From positions 1 through 64,000 of the forward strand of contig JAGZLR010000002.1 in assembly GCA_018364635.1 (NCBI GenBank): a stretch of 64,000 nt of DNA. The letters run 5' to 3'. Each line of letters opens with the position of its first letter. Within the stretch, counting starts at the first letter, position 1. The translations under genes and the position numbers were made by a program. Positions 16,060 through 25,197 of the stretch are shown here, one piece after another. This DNA comes from Clostridiales bacterium (GTDB lineage: Bacteria; Bacillota; Clostridia; Lachnospirales; Anaerotignaceae). The notes beneath the pieces are model-generated. The model was not told the origin of the DNA, did not search any database, and saw only the letters and a list, made by a program, of their open reading frames with translations.

Positions 16060-17062
16060 TGGCGAAAAGTTAACTTCGGAGCAAAAGGCTGCGGCTGTGA
16101 TTGTGTCTCTGGGCGTTGATAAGGCATCGCAGATATATAAATTTTTAGGCCAAGATGATTTGGAACATTTAACAATTGAGGTTGCTAAATTAGGTCACTT
16201 GAAAGCAGAGGTCACAGAAGATATTCTTGATGAGTTTTATAAAGAGTGTCTTACACAAAAAGTTGTGACAGATGGAGGTATTGAATATGCCCGTACTGTC
16301 CTTGAAAAAGCTTTTGGTGAGGAAACGGCAAATACATTGCTGCAAAAGGTTTCAAAGTCTCTAAAAACGATGCCGTTTGCATTTTTAAGTAAAACCAACA
16401 GTAAAAATTTGTATTCTATCTTACAACATGAAAGGCCTCAGACAATAGCATTGGTTCTTTCTTATGTTGATCCAGCGCAGGCAGCTGATGTTATTGTGTC
16501 ATTGCCTGAGAAAAAACGATTGAGAGTAGTAACATGTATCGCGAAAATGGATAGCGCTTCTCCAGAGGCTATTAAACTGGTTGAAGCAGAGATGCAGAAA
16601 AAATTTTCTACAATACTTACCACAGACTTTACTCATGTTGGTGGCGTGGATTATATTGCGGAAGTTATTAACAATATGGACAGAAGCAACGAAAAGAATA
16701 TTTTCGAGGGGCTCAATCAGAAGGACGAGGCTCTTTCTGCGGAAATTCGAAAAAAAATGTTTGTCTTCGAGGATATTATTACCATGGACTCTCGGTCTAT
16801 CCAGCGGTTTTTACGCGAATGCGATCAGAAAGATATTGTTCTTGCGCTTAAAGGTTCTACGACAGAAGTTCAGAATCTTATATTCTCTAATGTTTCATCA
16901 CGTATGGCAGAAAATATTAAGTCTGACCTTGAGATTACAGTTAACGTAAGGTTAAAGGATGTTGAAGAAGCTCAGCAGAGAATTGTTAATGTCATAAGAA
17001 CGCTTGAGGAAAAAGGTGAGGTTGTAATCATTAAGGGTGGAAAGGGTGATATCATTGCCTAA
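16052..17062 (+). CDS. fliG: Flagellar motor switch protein FliG
   Basis: 336 residues, full length. It has an N-terminal FliF-binding domain (SEQKAAAVIVSLGVDKASQIY), a middle domain with the EHPQ-like segment HERPQTIALVLSY, and a C-terminal torque domain containing the charged helix ALKGSTTEVQNLIFSNVS. It transmits torque from MotA and reads rotation sense from FliM/FliY. It overlaps fliF upstream and fliH downstream. Confidence 0.97.
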   Translation: MVDGEKLTSEQKAAAVIVSLGVDKASQIYKFLGQDDLEHLTIEVAKLGHLKAEVTEDILDEFYKECLTQKVVTDGGIEYARTVLEKAFGEETANTLLQKVSKSLKTMPFAFLSKTNSKNLYSILQHERPQTIALVLSYVDPAQAADVIVSLPEKKRLRVVTCIAKMDSASPEAIKLVEAEMQKKFSTILTTDFTHVGGVDYIAEVINNMDRSNEKNIFEGLNQKDEALSAEIRKKMFVFEDIITMDSRSIQRFLRECDQKDIVLALKGSTTEVQNLIFSNVSSRMAENIKSDLEITVNVRLKDVEEAQQRIVNVIRTLEEKGEVVIIKGGKGDIIA

Positions 17063-17903
17063 TCTCCTTAAGTTCTATAAAAAGCATAACAACATTCAAA
17101 AATATAGTTTTAATGAATATTTTGAAGAGGCAAAAAGTTTAAAAACAAAAAAGATAGATGAGGTAGAGGAAGAATCTCAAATCGATACAGACTTGGAAGA
17201 AGATGTTGTGGCTCCACCATCGTCGGGAGATAGTAAAAGTGAAGTAGAGGAAGAAAATGTTCCTAAAAAAGATAGTTTAGCCCGCATTCGAAGTGAAGCA
17301 TATTTAGCACAGGCAAAAAAAGAAGCGGACCAGATTATAGCAGCAGCGCAGCAGGAAGCAGAAAATATTAGGCTGAGTGCAAAAGAAGCAGGTTATCATG
17401 AGGGCTATCAAACAGGTTATGACGAAGGTTATGCAAAAAGTATCGCTGATGTAAAAGATACTGCAGAAAAAAGATGTTCTGAGTATCTTGAGGAAATAAA
17501 AGCAATTATAGAAGAAGTATCCCCTTTAAAAGACGAAATATTAAAAAAATACAAGACAGACTTAAAAAATATAGCGATTGCAATTGGTGAAAAAGTGATT
17601 CAGGTCAGTTTGAAGTCAAGTGGAAGTGTTATAGAAAAAATGATTATTTCTGCCACAGAAAAGTTGAAAGCAAGAGAGTGGGCTAAAATTTATATTTCAA
17701 AATTTGATGCAGACTTAATGCTGGAGGGGGATAATGATCTTTTAAAGGCGATTTCTAGATTGTCTGATAATTTGAAAGTCATTGCGATGGAAAATGAGAA
17801 ACCTGGTACATGTATTATTGAACTTCCAGATGAAATTATAGATGCTAGTGCGTCTACACAAGTTGAAAATATTAAGGAAATACTGAACAGCACCGGTATT
17901 TAG
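17055..17903 (+). CDS. fliH: Flagellar assembly protein FliH
   Basis: About 282 residues. It negatively regulates the export ATPase FliI and brings FliI to the gate. The N-terminus is acidic and disordered; a long coiled coil with the glycine-repeat GYHEGYQTGYDEGY (GxxxG type) follows; the C-terminal domain (IAIAIGEKVIQVSL to ELPDEIIDASASTQVENIKE) binds FliI. I chose TTG 17055 (protein MPNLLKF) because AAAGGG sits eight bases upstream and related proteins begin with a similar M-x-NLIK. GTG 17046 and GTG 17037 are alternatives. It overlaps the fliG end by eight bases. Confidence 0.88.
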   Translation: MPNLLKFYKKHNNIQKYSFNEYFEEAKSLKTKKIDEVEEESQIDTDLEEDVVAPPSSGDSKSEVEEENVPKKDSLARIRSEAYLAQAKKEADQIIAAAQQEAENIRLSAKEAGYHEGYQTGYDEGYAKSIADVKDTAEKRCSEYLEEIKAIIEEVSPLKDEILKKYKTDLKNIAIAIGEKVIQVSLKSSGSVIEKMIISATEKLKAREWAKIYISKFDADLMLEGDNDLLKAISRLSDNLKVIAMENEKPGTCIIELPDEIIDASASTQVENIKEILNSTGI

Positions 17904-17924
17904 TGTAAAACGGAGGAATTTCCT

Positions 17925-19232
17925 ATGTTTAAAAATATGCCTGATATGATTTATAATGCTGAGACAATCAGCCATATTGGAAAAATTGAAAACATAGTAG
18001 GAATGACAATAGAGGCATCAGGTGGCAAGGCAGGTATTGGTGATATTTGTGATATCTATAGTGAGAATGCGAAGGGGCAGATGCTTGCGGAAGTCGTTGG
18101 TTTTAAAGATGACCGGATTCTTTTAATGCCTTACGATAATATGGCAGGGATATCTGCGGGTAACTTTGTCCGTAATACAAGGCAGCAGTTAAAAATTCCT
18201 GTAGGCGATTTTTTAAAAGGCAGAATTATTGATGCTTTAGGCCGTCCAATTGATGGGCTTAGTCCTTTTAAGGCAGAACATTTTTTTTCTGTGCAAAATC
18301 CATATATCAATCCTCTAACAAGACCGCCTATCAGTGATAGAATGGACTTTGGTATTAAGGCCATTGATGGGTTATTGAGCATAGGAAAAGGACAGAGGGT
18401 TGGGATTTTTGCTGGTAGTGGTGTAGGAAAAAGTACATTACTAGGAATGATTGCTAAAAATGTAAAAGCAGATATCAATGTGATAGCCCTTGTTGGAGAA
18501 CGTGGGCGTGAAGTTTTAGAATTCGTACAAAATGATCTTGGAAAAGAGGGTCTTGCTAGGTCGGTTTTGGTAGTCGCAACAAGTGATCAGCCGGCAATGT
18601 TAAGGAGCAAGTGCCCAATTGTGGCAACGGCTATAGCTGAGTATTTTAAAAATCAAGGTAAAGATGTTTTATTGATGATGGATTCTCTTACAAGATTTTC
18701 TATGGCCCAAAGAGAGATTGGATTAGCAGTTGGAGAGCCTCCAATTGCGAGAGGATATACGCCTTCTATTTATGCGGAATTACCAAAACTTTTGGAACGA
18801 AGCGGAAATTTTGAGCAAGGTTCTATTACAGGAATTTATACAGTTCTTGTAGAGGGTGACGATACAAATGAGCCGATTGCTGATACAGTAAGAGGTATTT
18901 TGGATGGTCATATTGTCCTTACAAGAAAGCTGGCAAACGCCAATCATTTTCCGGCGATTGATATCAATGCTAGTATATCAAGGCTTATGAATGCGATTGT
19001 ATCGCTTGAACACAAACAGCTTGCCTCACGACTAAGAGATATTCTTAGTGTATATGATAAAAATGCAGACTTGATTTCTATAGGTGCCTATAAAGCAGGA
19101 ACCAATGCTAATGTTGACTATGCTATTTCTAAAATAGATATGGTAAATGCATTTTTAAAACAGGGTATTAATGAAAAATTTACTTATGAGCAAATTATGG
19201 ATTCTTTAAAAAAGATCCTTGCAACTAACTAA
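17925..19232 (+). CDS. fliI: Flagellum-specific ATP synthase FliI
   Basis: 435 residues. The F1-beta-like core has Walker A GSGVGKST (about 164-171), Walker B VLLMMDSLTRFSMAQREI, and the FliI/HrcN landmark IARGYTPSIYAELPKLLERSG. It energises export-gate loading with FliH and FliJ. A GGAGG ribosome binding site precedes the ATG, 21 bp after fliH. Confidence 0.97.
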   Translation: MFKNMPDMIYNAETISHIGKIENIVGMTIEASGGKAGIGDICDIYSENAKGQMLAEVVGFKDDRILLMPYDNMAGISAGNFVRNTRQQLKIPVGDFLKGRIIDALGRPIDGLSPFKAEHFFSVQNPYINPLTRPPISDRMDFGIKAIDGLLSIGKGQRVGIFAGSGVGKSTLLGMIAKNVKADINVIALVGERGREVLEFVQNDLGKEGLARSVLVVATSDQPAMLRSKCPIVATAIAEYFKNQGKDVLLMMDSLTRFSMAQREIGLAVGEPPIARGYTPSIYAELPKLLERSGNFEQGSITGIYTVLVEGDDTNEPIADTVRGILDGHIVLTRKLANANHFPAIDINASISRLMNAIVSLEHKQLASRLRDILSVYDKNADLISIGAYKAGTNANVDYAISKIDMVNAFLKQGINEKFTYEQIMDSLKKILATN

Positions 19233-19277
19233 AATTCAGGTTTTGGGTTTTGATAATATATATGGGAAGTGAGAAAA

Positions 19278-19727
19278 TTGAAAAAGTTCTCTTTTCGATT
19301 AGAACCAGTCCTTAAATATAAAAATGATAGGCTTGAAGTTCTAAAAAATGAACATGCCAAAATAGTTAACAAAATTATGAAGCAAGAAGAGAAAATAAAA
19401 GAACTGGAAAATAGCAGAAGGCAGTATGAAGTCGCTTTTAATCAAAAAAAACTTCAGGGGATTCTTCCTATTGAAGCAATCAATTATCAGAACTATTTGG
19501 ACAGGCAGAACTATATCATAAAAAGGGAATATACAGTTTTAAAAAAAATTAGGGATGAAGAGTCAGAAAAGAAAGATCAAATTCTTGAGGCAAAAAAAGA
19601 GTCCCTTTCTATAGAAAAACTGAAGGAAATCAATATGGAGCAATATAGAAAAGACGTAAATCGTGAAAATGAGCTGTTTATTGAAGAGTTTGTTTCTAAC
19701 AGCAGAGCGTCTGTTAGAAGTTTTTAA
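19278..19727 (+). CDS. fliJ: Flagellar export protein FliJ
   Basis: 149 residues, nearly all charged coiled coil (FRLEPVLKYKNDRLE at the N-terminus, a typical FliJ opening). It is the central stalk and chaperone-escort component of the export ATPase. The start is TTG 19278 rather than GTG 19269, because GGAAGTGAG is placed correctly for the TTG and overlaps the GTG. Confidence 0.88.
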   Translation: MKKFSFRLEPVLKYKNDRLEVLKNEHAKIVNKIMKQEEKIKELENSRRQYEVAFNQKKLQGILPIEAINYQNYLDRQNYIIKREYTVLKKIRDEESEKKDQILEAKKESLSIEKLKEINMEQYRKDVNRENELFIEEFVSNSRASVRSF

Positions 19728-19865
19728 AGTATTTGTACATATGTATTTTGTTACAGTGATTTTTATGGAGTGAGATTACCCATATTTTGGAAATACTTTC
19801 TATTGGTCATTACATTTCTTGAAATGTATTGATATATTGATTTTTATATAAAGGAGGTGAGTAGT

Positions 19866-21056
19866 GTGACAGCAAACGGTATTTCTAACAACAGTGGTGC
19901 TTTATTGGTCAGAAATAATTCAAACACAATGAAAACAAGTGAAAAAAAAGAAAGCAGTTTTAAATCGATGTTTGAAAAAAATACAAAAGATACAAAGACC
20001 GATAAGGAGTCTGTAGAACATACTTTGGATGAGATGAATGAATCAACTGCGTCCAAGAACGAGGACATGCAAGAAGAACAAACCAAGGTAGCCCAGGCAC
20101 TCGCGCAGTATGTAGCAGTAAGTCAGCAGGAGAGAGCCTCAATTAACTGGGGAGTTTTGACAGATGAGTTGGCTAACCCTCAAATTTCTACTGAGGCAAC
20201 AGAGGGCTTTGCTACCGTGCAGCAGGTAGGAACTGATCATATTGTGATGGATTCTTCGTCAACAAATGGATTTCAAAATACCAATGCACAAATTCAAAAT
20301 TCATTAGCTGCTCAACAGTCTGAAGTGGGAAACAAGGACCAAATAATACCTGAACAGCCAAAAGTGGACAAACATGATCAAGCAACAAATTCCACTGGGG
20401 ATTTAAAAGCACAAAAAGATAGGTCAGGAATAGACAGTAATTTTGTCCAAAGTGCTGTGAAAGGTGAAAACACACAGAATAGTGTGATTTCCGAAAAGAA
20501 AGTTACTGTTGAACAGCAATTAAGTCAGAACACTAATGGTGCAACAGCCACGGAAAGTACTGTAGTTTTTGAGAATACGTCTAAGACAAACTTTAATAAT
20601 GATGAAGTTATCAATGTTAAAGTGGGGGATTCTATAGACATTTTAAGTCAAAAGGCAGAGAAGGATTTAGCTGATATTATTCTTTTAAAGGATATGAGCA
20701 AAAATAATGAATTCGAGATTCAGTTAAAGCCAGAAGAGCTTGGAAAAATAAAAATAAAGTTAGTGTTCGACGATGGTAAAGTTAATGTGACAATGTTCTG
20801 TGAGAATCAGAAAGCAGCTGATTTATTATCTGCAACTAGCTCAAAATTAGGTGCGTTGATAGAAAATCGTACTGGAAATGAAACGAATGTTTTTGTTCAG
20901 CACGAAAGACAACAACAGCTTTTTGATGACGGGGGACAAAGACAAAATAACCATGGTAATGAAGGAAACTCTAGGCAAGGCAAAGATAAAAATAACAAAG
21001 ATGATATTACAGATTTTATTCAGCAGATAAGGCTTGGCCTTGCTGATATTAGTTAA
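19866..21056 (+). CDS. fliK: Flagellar hook-length control protein FliK
   Basis: 396 residues from GTG 19866, eight bases after AAGGAGG (19851-19857); the GTG at 19857 overlaps that site and is rejected. The first about 260 residues are low-complexity, Asn/Thr/Ser/Gln-rich (the molecular ruler). The C-terminal Flg_hook domain, which switches FlhB specificity, spans about 265-350: FEIQLKPEELGKIKIKLVFD and VTMFCENQKAADLLS. It is followed by a Gln/Asn/Lys-rich tail. The 130-bp gap upstream contains no clear terminator. Confidence 0.9.
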   Translation: MTANGISNNSGALLVRNNSNTMKTSEKKESSFKSMFEKNTKDTKTDKESVEHTLDEMNESTASKNEDMQEEQTKVAQALAQYVAVSQQERASINWGVLTDELANPQISTEATEGFATVQQVGTDHIVMDSSSTNGFQNTNAQIQNSLAAQQSEVGNKDQIIPEQPKVDKHDQATNSTGDLKAQKDRSGIDSNFVQSAVKGENTQNSVISEKKVTVEQQLSQNTNGATATESTVVFENTSKTNFNNDEVINVKVGDSIDILSQKAEKDLADIILLKDMSKNNEFEIQLKPEELGKIKIKLVFDDGKVNVTMFCENQKAADLLSATSSKLGALIENRTGNETNVFVQHERQQQLFDDGGQRQNNHGNEGNSRQGKDKNNKDDITDFIQQIRLGLADIS

Positions 21057-21072
21057 AGAAAGAAGGATCGAA

Positions 21073-21627
21073 ATGAGTTTTTCAATCTCGCAGGAAGCTC
21101 CTGTATATAAAGATTCAAATAACCAACCGATCGCACAGCCGAGAAATACAGGCACAAATGCATTGGATATGGACTCTTTCCTCCAGCTTTTAGCTGCACA
21201 AATTTCGAACCAGGATATACTCAATCCAAACTCAAATACAGATTATATGAACCAAATGGCGCAAATGTCAATGGTGCAGGCTGTCAATGACATGATGCTT
21301 ATGAGTTTAACAACTTATGCATCTTCCATGATTGGAAAAGAAGTAGTTGTGGCCGAGGTTAATGGTAGTAATGTAGAAAAAGTGGAAGGCGTAGTGACTG
21401 GCGTTAGTATTTATGGAAGTGAACCTATTCTTCATATTAACGGTAAGGATTATGCGTTAAGTCAGGTAATGGTTATTGGAAAAATGCCGGAAAAACCAGA
21501 GAAGCCAGAAAACCCAGATGGTTCAGAAGGTGATGGAGAAACCGGCGGAGTAGAAGGCGGCGGCACAGAAGGTAACGGAGAAACCAACGGTACAGAAGAT
21601 AACAGCGGAGATGCTGAGCAAGCTTAA
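21073..21627 (+). CDS. flgD: Flagellar hook assembly scaffold FlgD with acidic Gly-rich tail
   Basis: 184 residues from ATG 21073 (AGAAAGAAGG upstream). The N-terminal signature is clear: TNALDMDSFLQLLAAQISNQD, then QMAQMSMVQAVNDMM. FlgD caps the growing hook. The usual C-terminal FlgD fold appears short (GVVTGVSIYGSEPILHING), and the last about 45 residues form a Pro/Glu/Gly/Asn tail with repeats of the type EG-GETNG. The tail is unlike neighbouring genes and probably unstructured. Confidence 0.9.
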   Translation: MSFSISQEAPVYKDSNNQPIAQPRNTGTNALDMDSFLQLLAAQISNQDILNPNSNTDYMNQMAQMSMVQAVNDMMLMSLTTYASSMIGKEVVVAEVNGSNVEKVEGVVTGVSIYGSEPILHINGKDYALSQVMVIGKMPEKPEKPENPDGSEGDGETGGVEGGGTEGNGETNGTEDNSGDAEQA

Positions 21628-21675
21628 GCAGACCCCGATAATATTTGCAGCAGGGAAGCGAGAGGTGAAGGGCCT

Positions 21676-22056
21676 GTGAGTGATTTTATAAGAAGTAATG
21701 AAATATATAGAATAAGTAATGACAATGCACTAAGAAATATTGCCGCCAAAAAGTCAAGTAATGGGTTTGATGCCCTATTTAAACAAGAAGTTAAAAAGGC
21801 AGAGCAGTTACAGTTTTCTAAACATTCAAAAGAACGTATTGAAGAAAGAGGTATTTCTTTGACGGACCAGTTGATGGAGGACATGAATGCTGCGATTGGC
21901 AAGGCGAGATTAAAAGGTGCGAAGGATGTGGTTATGATTGGCAAGGATGCAGCTTTCATAGTTAATGTCCCAAACAATGTTGTTGTTACTGCAATCAGTA
22001 GTGAAGAAATGAAAGATAATATATTTACAAATATTGATAGCGCTGTCATATTATAA
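21676..22056 (+). CDS. Flagellar operon protein of the TIGR02530 type
   Basis: 126 residues, starting GTG 21676. The family core is clear: QFSKHSKERIEERGISLTDQ, KGAKDVVMIGKDAAFIVNV, NNVVVTAIS and the ending IFTNIDSAVIL. This family occurs in Firmicutes and other flagellar operons between flgD and flgE, as here. Its function has not been settled; a role in hook assembly is inferred from position only. Confidence 0.88.
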   Translation: MSDFIRSNEIYRISNDNALRNIAAKKSSNGFDALFKQEVKKAEQLQFSKHSKERIEERGISLTDQLMEDMNAAIGKARLKGAKDVVMIGKDAAFIVNVPNNVVVTAISSEEMKDNIFTNIDSAVIL

Positions 22057-22136
22057 GCCGGACCCGAAAGGGAGGCTAATTAGTATGTCTGAAGCTACAT
22101 ACTATTTAGGCGCATAAAGAGGAGAGAATATTTTTT

Positions 22137-23087
22137 ATGATTAGATCAATGTTTTCCGCAGTTTCTGGACTGCGTGCACATCAGAGTAAAATGGACGTAA
22201 TAGGAAATAATATTGCTAACGTAAATACATATGGCTACAAACCAGGTAGAGTGACATTTAAAGAATCAATCTATCAGACAACATATAACTCAGCAGAGGG
22301 TAATGATGTATATGGTGGACAGAATCCAAGCCAGATTGGTTATGGAGCGCAGATTGGTGGTATTACATTAGATTTTAACCCAGGCTCTTATGAACCTACA
22401 GGATACGGCACAGATGTTATGATTAGCGGTAATGGTTTCTTCTTGGTAGGTCCTAAGCTAGACGCTAATGCTGGCAATGGAATTATAAACTCTGACGACG
22501 ATACAAACAATCTTTCTACACTGAAGCTTACAAGGGTTGGAGCCTTTTCCATTGATGGTGACGGTTACCTTGTAGATGAAAATAGAAATGTCGTTTATGG
22601 TTTTTATACTGATGATGGCAATCCTGTGCTGGGTACTGGTGAGTTTGTTCCAAATGAGGACAATTTAAAACCAATCAGACTTCCTTTAGCTGATGGAACA
22701 GGAGGTGCAGATGGAGCAATTGACGAAGAAATGATGACTCTTGGTCAAATTTCTATTGACTCTAACGGTATTTTAACTGGTAAAGGTCCAGATGGAACTT
22801 ATAAAATTGCACAGATTGCATTATGTAATGTGCCAAACCCAAATGCCCTTGAAAAAATGGGAGATTCCTATTATCAGGCTGTAAATAATACTGGTGATTT
22901 GAGAGCTTATGTTCCAGGTGAGGGAAGTACAAGTATGTTGCTAACAGGTGGTCTTGAGATGTCAAGAACAGATCTTTCAACAGAGCTTTCGAATATGATT
23001 ATCGCTCAAAGAGGATTCCAGGCTAATACAAAAATGATGACCGTATCTGATGAGATGCTTCAAGATCTTATTAACATGAAAAGATAA
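22137..23087 (+). CDS. flgE: Flagellar hook protein FlgE (short form)
   Basis: 316 residues. The axial-protein N-terminus is MFSAVSGLRAHQSKMDVIGNNIANVNTYGYK. The central FlgE/FlgG domain has GTDVMISGNGFFLVG and LTRVGAFSIDGDGYLVD. The C-terminal coiled coil is LSTELSNMIIAQRGFQANTKMM. Many FlgE proteins are 400 or more residues; this one lacks most of the variable outer domain. It polymerises into the universal joint. It follows flgD and the TIGR02530 gene as in Bacillus. Confidence 0.93.
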   Translation: MIRSMFSAVSGLRAHQSKMDVIGNNIANVNTYGYKPGRVTFKESIYQTTYNSAEGNDVYGGQNPSQIGYGAQIGGITLDFNPGSYEPTGYGTDVMISGNGFFLVGPKLDANAGNGIINSDDDTNNLSTLKLTRVGAFSIDGDGYLVDENRNVVYGFYTDDGNPVLGTGEFVPNEDNLKPIRLPLADGTGGADGAIDEEMMTLGQISIDSNGILTGKGPDGTYKIAQIALCNVPNPNALEKMGDSYYQAVNNTGDLRAYVPGEGSTSMLLTGGLEMSRTDLSTELSNMIIAQRGFQANTKMMTVSDEMLQDLINMKR

Positions 23088-23096
23088 TTAACTTAT

Positions 23097-23124
23097 GGTC
23101 CAGGAAAAAATTTTTCCCTGGACC
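23097..23124 (+). other. Strong intercistronic hairpin between flgE and flbD
   Basis: GGTCCAGGAAAAA pairs with TTTTTCCCTGGACC. No T run follows, so it is more likely a processing/stabilising structure or partial attenuator than a full terminator. It may raise hook mRNA relative to downstream genes. Confidence 0.55.
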
Positions 23125-23152
23125 CATTAAAGAAATCTAGGGAGAGAGAGTT

Positions 23153-23365
23153 ATGATTAAGTTAACAAAATTGAATAATGAAGTATTTGTCATAAATAGT
23201 AATCAGATTGAATGTATAGAGCTGATCCCTGAAACAAAGATCGTATTGATGAATAAGGATTTTTATATTGTAAAAGAAAGTATTGATGAAATTATAGATA
23301 AAATAATTGAGTTTAATGCAAAAATATGTGATCTAAATAGAAAAATACAGGTAGTTGATGATTAA
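23153..23365 (+). CDS. flbD: FlbD-family flagellar protein (SwrD-like)
   Basis: 70 residues: MIKLTKLNNEVFVINSNQIECIE, then a TKIVLMNKDFYIVKES core. This is the small FlbD/SwrD family that sits between flgE and motA or fliL in Firmicutes and spirochaetes. In Bacillus, SwrD raises motor torque. Length and location match. Confidence 0.9.
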   Translation: MIKLTKLNNEVFVINSNQIECIELIPETKIVLMNKDFYIVKESIDEIIDKIIEFNAKICDLNRKIQVVDD

Positions 23366-23486
23366 CTTTAAACTAAAAGATTCTTTGTGTTGAAGATAAA
23401 GAAGTTTAATAATCTACCTTTTACATAAATGCAGTTATGATGAGCAAGGAAGCATTTCGTACAAACGCGCAAAAGGAGTTATTATT

Positions 23487-24338
23487 ATGGATATAATGAC
23501 TATTGTTGGTATTTTAATTGGAGTCGTATTAATAGTTTTTTCTATTGTATTTGGTATAGACCCAACAACAGGAATTACAATTGATTTTTTAAAGATAGGA
23601 AATTTTATAGATATACCAAGTATACTTATTGTTGTAGGTGGTGTGTTGGCGACAATATTTGCTAGCTACCCAATGAGTACAATTAAAAAAATACCGAAGC
23701 ATCTAAAAATTATAATATCTGGAAACCAATATGAGCCGATGACTTATATACAGACATTGGTTGAATTTTCTCAGATAGCAAGAAAAAATGGACTTTTAGC
23801 TTTGGAAGAAAAAGCAAATGAACAGACAGATCCTTTTTTTAAGCAAAGTATCATGTTAATCGTTGATGCTACGGACCCTGAAAAAGTTAAGGCAATGTTA
23901 GAAAATGATCTAGATAAAATTGCAGCTAGACATGAGGATGCTGTTGGAATTTATGAGAAGGCTTCTTCTATGGCTCCGGCTTACGGTATGATTGGTACAT
24001 TAGTAGGGCTGATTAACATGCTTAAAAATATGAATATGACAGATGGCGGAGCTAATATAGGACAGGATATGGGTACAGCACTTATTACAACATTCTATGG
24101 TTGTATCCTTGCAAATTTAATCTTTAATTCCATAGCAAATAAGTTAAGAATTAGAAGCGATGAGGAATATTTATGTAAAGAAATTATTATCGAGGGCGTA
24201 CTTTCCATTCAGTCAGGTGAGACGCCTAAGTTTATGGAAGAAAAATTGATTTCGTTCCTGGAGCAAAGTGAGAGGAATACACCTACTGATTCAGAAGGCG
24301 AAGAAGGCAAAAAAAAGGGAAAAAGAAAAAAGAAGTAA
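23487..24338 (+). CDS. motA: Flagellar motor stator protein MotA
   Basis: 283 residues with four membrane helices (two N-terminal, two at about 165-225). The pore-lining PAYGMIGTLVGLINML contains the conserved Pro, and a cytoplasmic loop with charged residues contacts FliG. The C-terminus is strongly basic (KKKGKRKKK). It forms the ion channel with MotB. Preceded by AAAGGAG. Confidence 0.95.
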   Translation: MDIMTIVGILIGVVLIVFSIVFGIDPTTGITIDFLKIGNFIDIPSILIVVGGVLATIFASYPMSTIKKIPKHLKIIISGNQYEPMTYIQTLVEFSQIARKNGLLALEEKANEQTDPFFKQSIMLIVDATDPEKVKAMLENDLDKIAARHEDAVGIYEKASSMAPAYGMIGTLVGLINMLKNMNMTDGGANIGQDMGTALITTFYGCILANLIFNSIANKLRIRSDEEYLCKEIIIEGVLSIQSGETPKFMEEKLISFLEQSERNTPTDSEGEEGKKKGKRKKK

Positions 24339-24386
24339 TTGTTTTGTTAAATACATAGTACAGATTATTTACAGGATGTGTTTTAT

Positions 24387-25151
24387 ATGGCAAGAAGAAA
24401 TAAAAAACCACCAGGTGGAGCCAACTGGATGGATACATATGGAGATATGGTTACACTTTTGTTATGTTTTTTTGTACTCTTGTATTCTATGTCTTCGATA
24501 AGTGAGGAAAAATGGAAAATCATTGTGAAAAGCTTTAATCCGGATGCTATTGAGACCAGTCAGATTGTAACAACTACTGCTCCTAATGATAACTTAGATG
24601 ATCCGGTTGAGGGAACACATGATCCTGCAAAAGAGCAAATGGAATTTGATGAGTTATATAGGCAACTGTCAGAATATGTAAGTAATAATCACCTAGAGGG
24701 CGATATTGAGCTATCGAAAGGTGACGGATTTACATTTATAACTTTCAGAAATAATATATTTTTTGATGGTAACAGCTATTATTTGAAAGAAGAAGGAAAA
24801 GTGGTTTTGGATCAGATTGCAGGGGCAATGGCTGAAGCAAGCGATGCCATCGAAGAGGTTAGAGTACTGGGGCATACATCTCAGGCATCACCAGAAAAAG
24901 CAAATGAACCTACAAGTGATAGATTTTTGTCATCAAATAGAGCTACAGAGGTTCTGCTTTACATACAACAAAAAAATATATTGGATCCTGCAAAATTGGT
25001 AGCATGTTCCTATGGGCAGTTTCGGCCAATCAGTCCTTTTGACACCAAAGAAGACAGAGCTCGTAATAGAAGAGTTGAGATATTGATAACACAAAATAAC
25101 AGTGAAGCAAAAACGCTTGAACAATATTATGATGAAGCTGTAGTAGAGTAG
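24387..25151 (+). CDS. motB: Flagellar motor stator protein MotB
   Basis: 254 residues from ATG 24387, the better-spaced start relative to AGGA (GTG 24378 is the alternative). The single N-terminal membrane helix carries the ion-binding Asp20 in TYGDMVTLLLCFF. The C-terminal OmpA-like peptidoglycan-binding domain includes VLGHTSQ and SSNRATEVLLYI, ending RARNRRVEILI. It anchors the stator to the cell wall. The gene is followed directly by fliM; the fliL gene often found here is missing. Confidence 0.95.
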   Translation: MARRNKKPPGGANWMDTYGDMVTLLLCFFVLLYSMSSISEEKWKIIVKSFNPDAIETSQIVTTTAPNDNLDDPVEGTHDPAKEQMEFDELYRQLSEYVSNNHLEGDIELSKGDGFTFITFRNNIFFDGNSYYLKEEGKVVLDQIAGAMAEASDAIEEVRVLGHTSQASPEKANEPTSDRFLSSNRATEVLLYIQQKNILDPAKLVACSYGQFRPISPFDTKEDRARNRRVEILITQNNSEAKTLEQYYDEAVVE

Positions 25152-25197
25152 ATGAATTTATAAATAATATATGTAAGAAGGGAGGAAAATATGAAAG

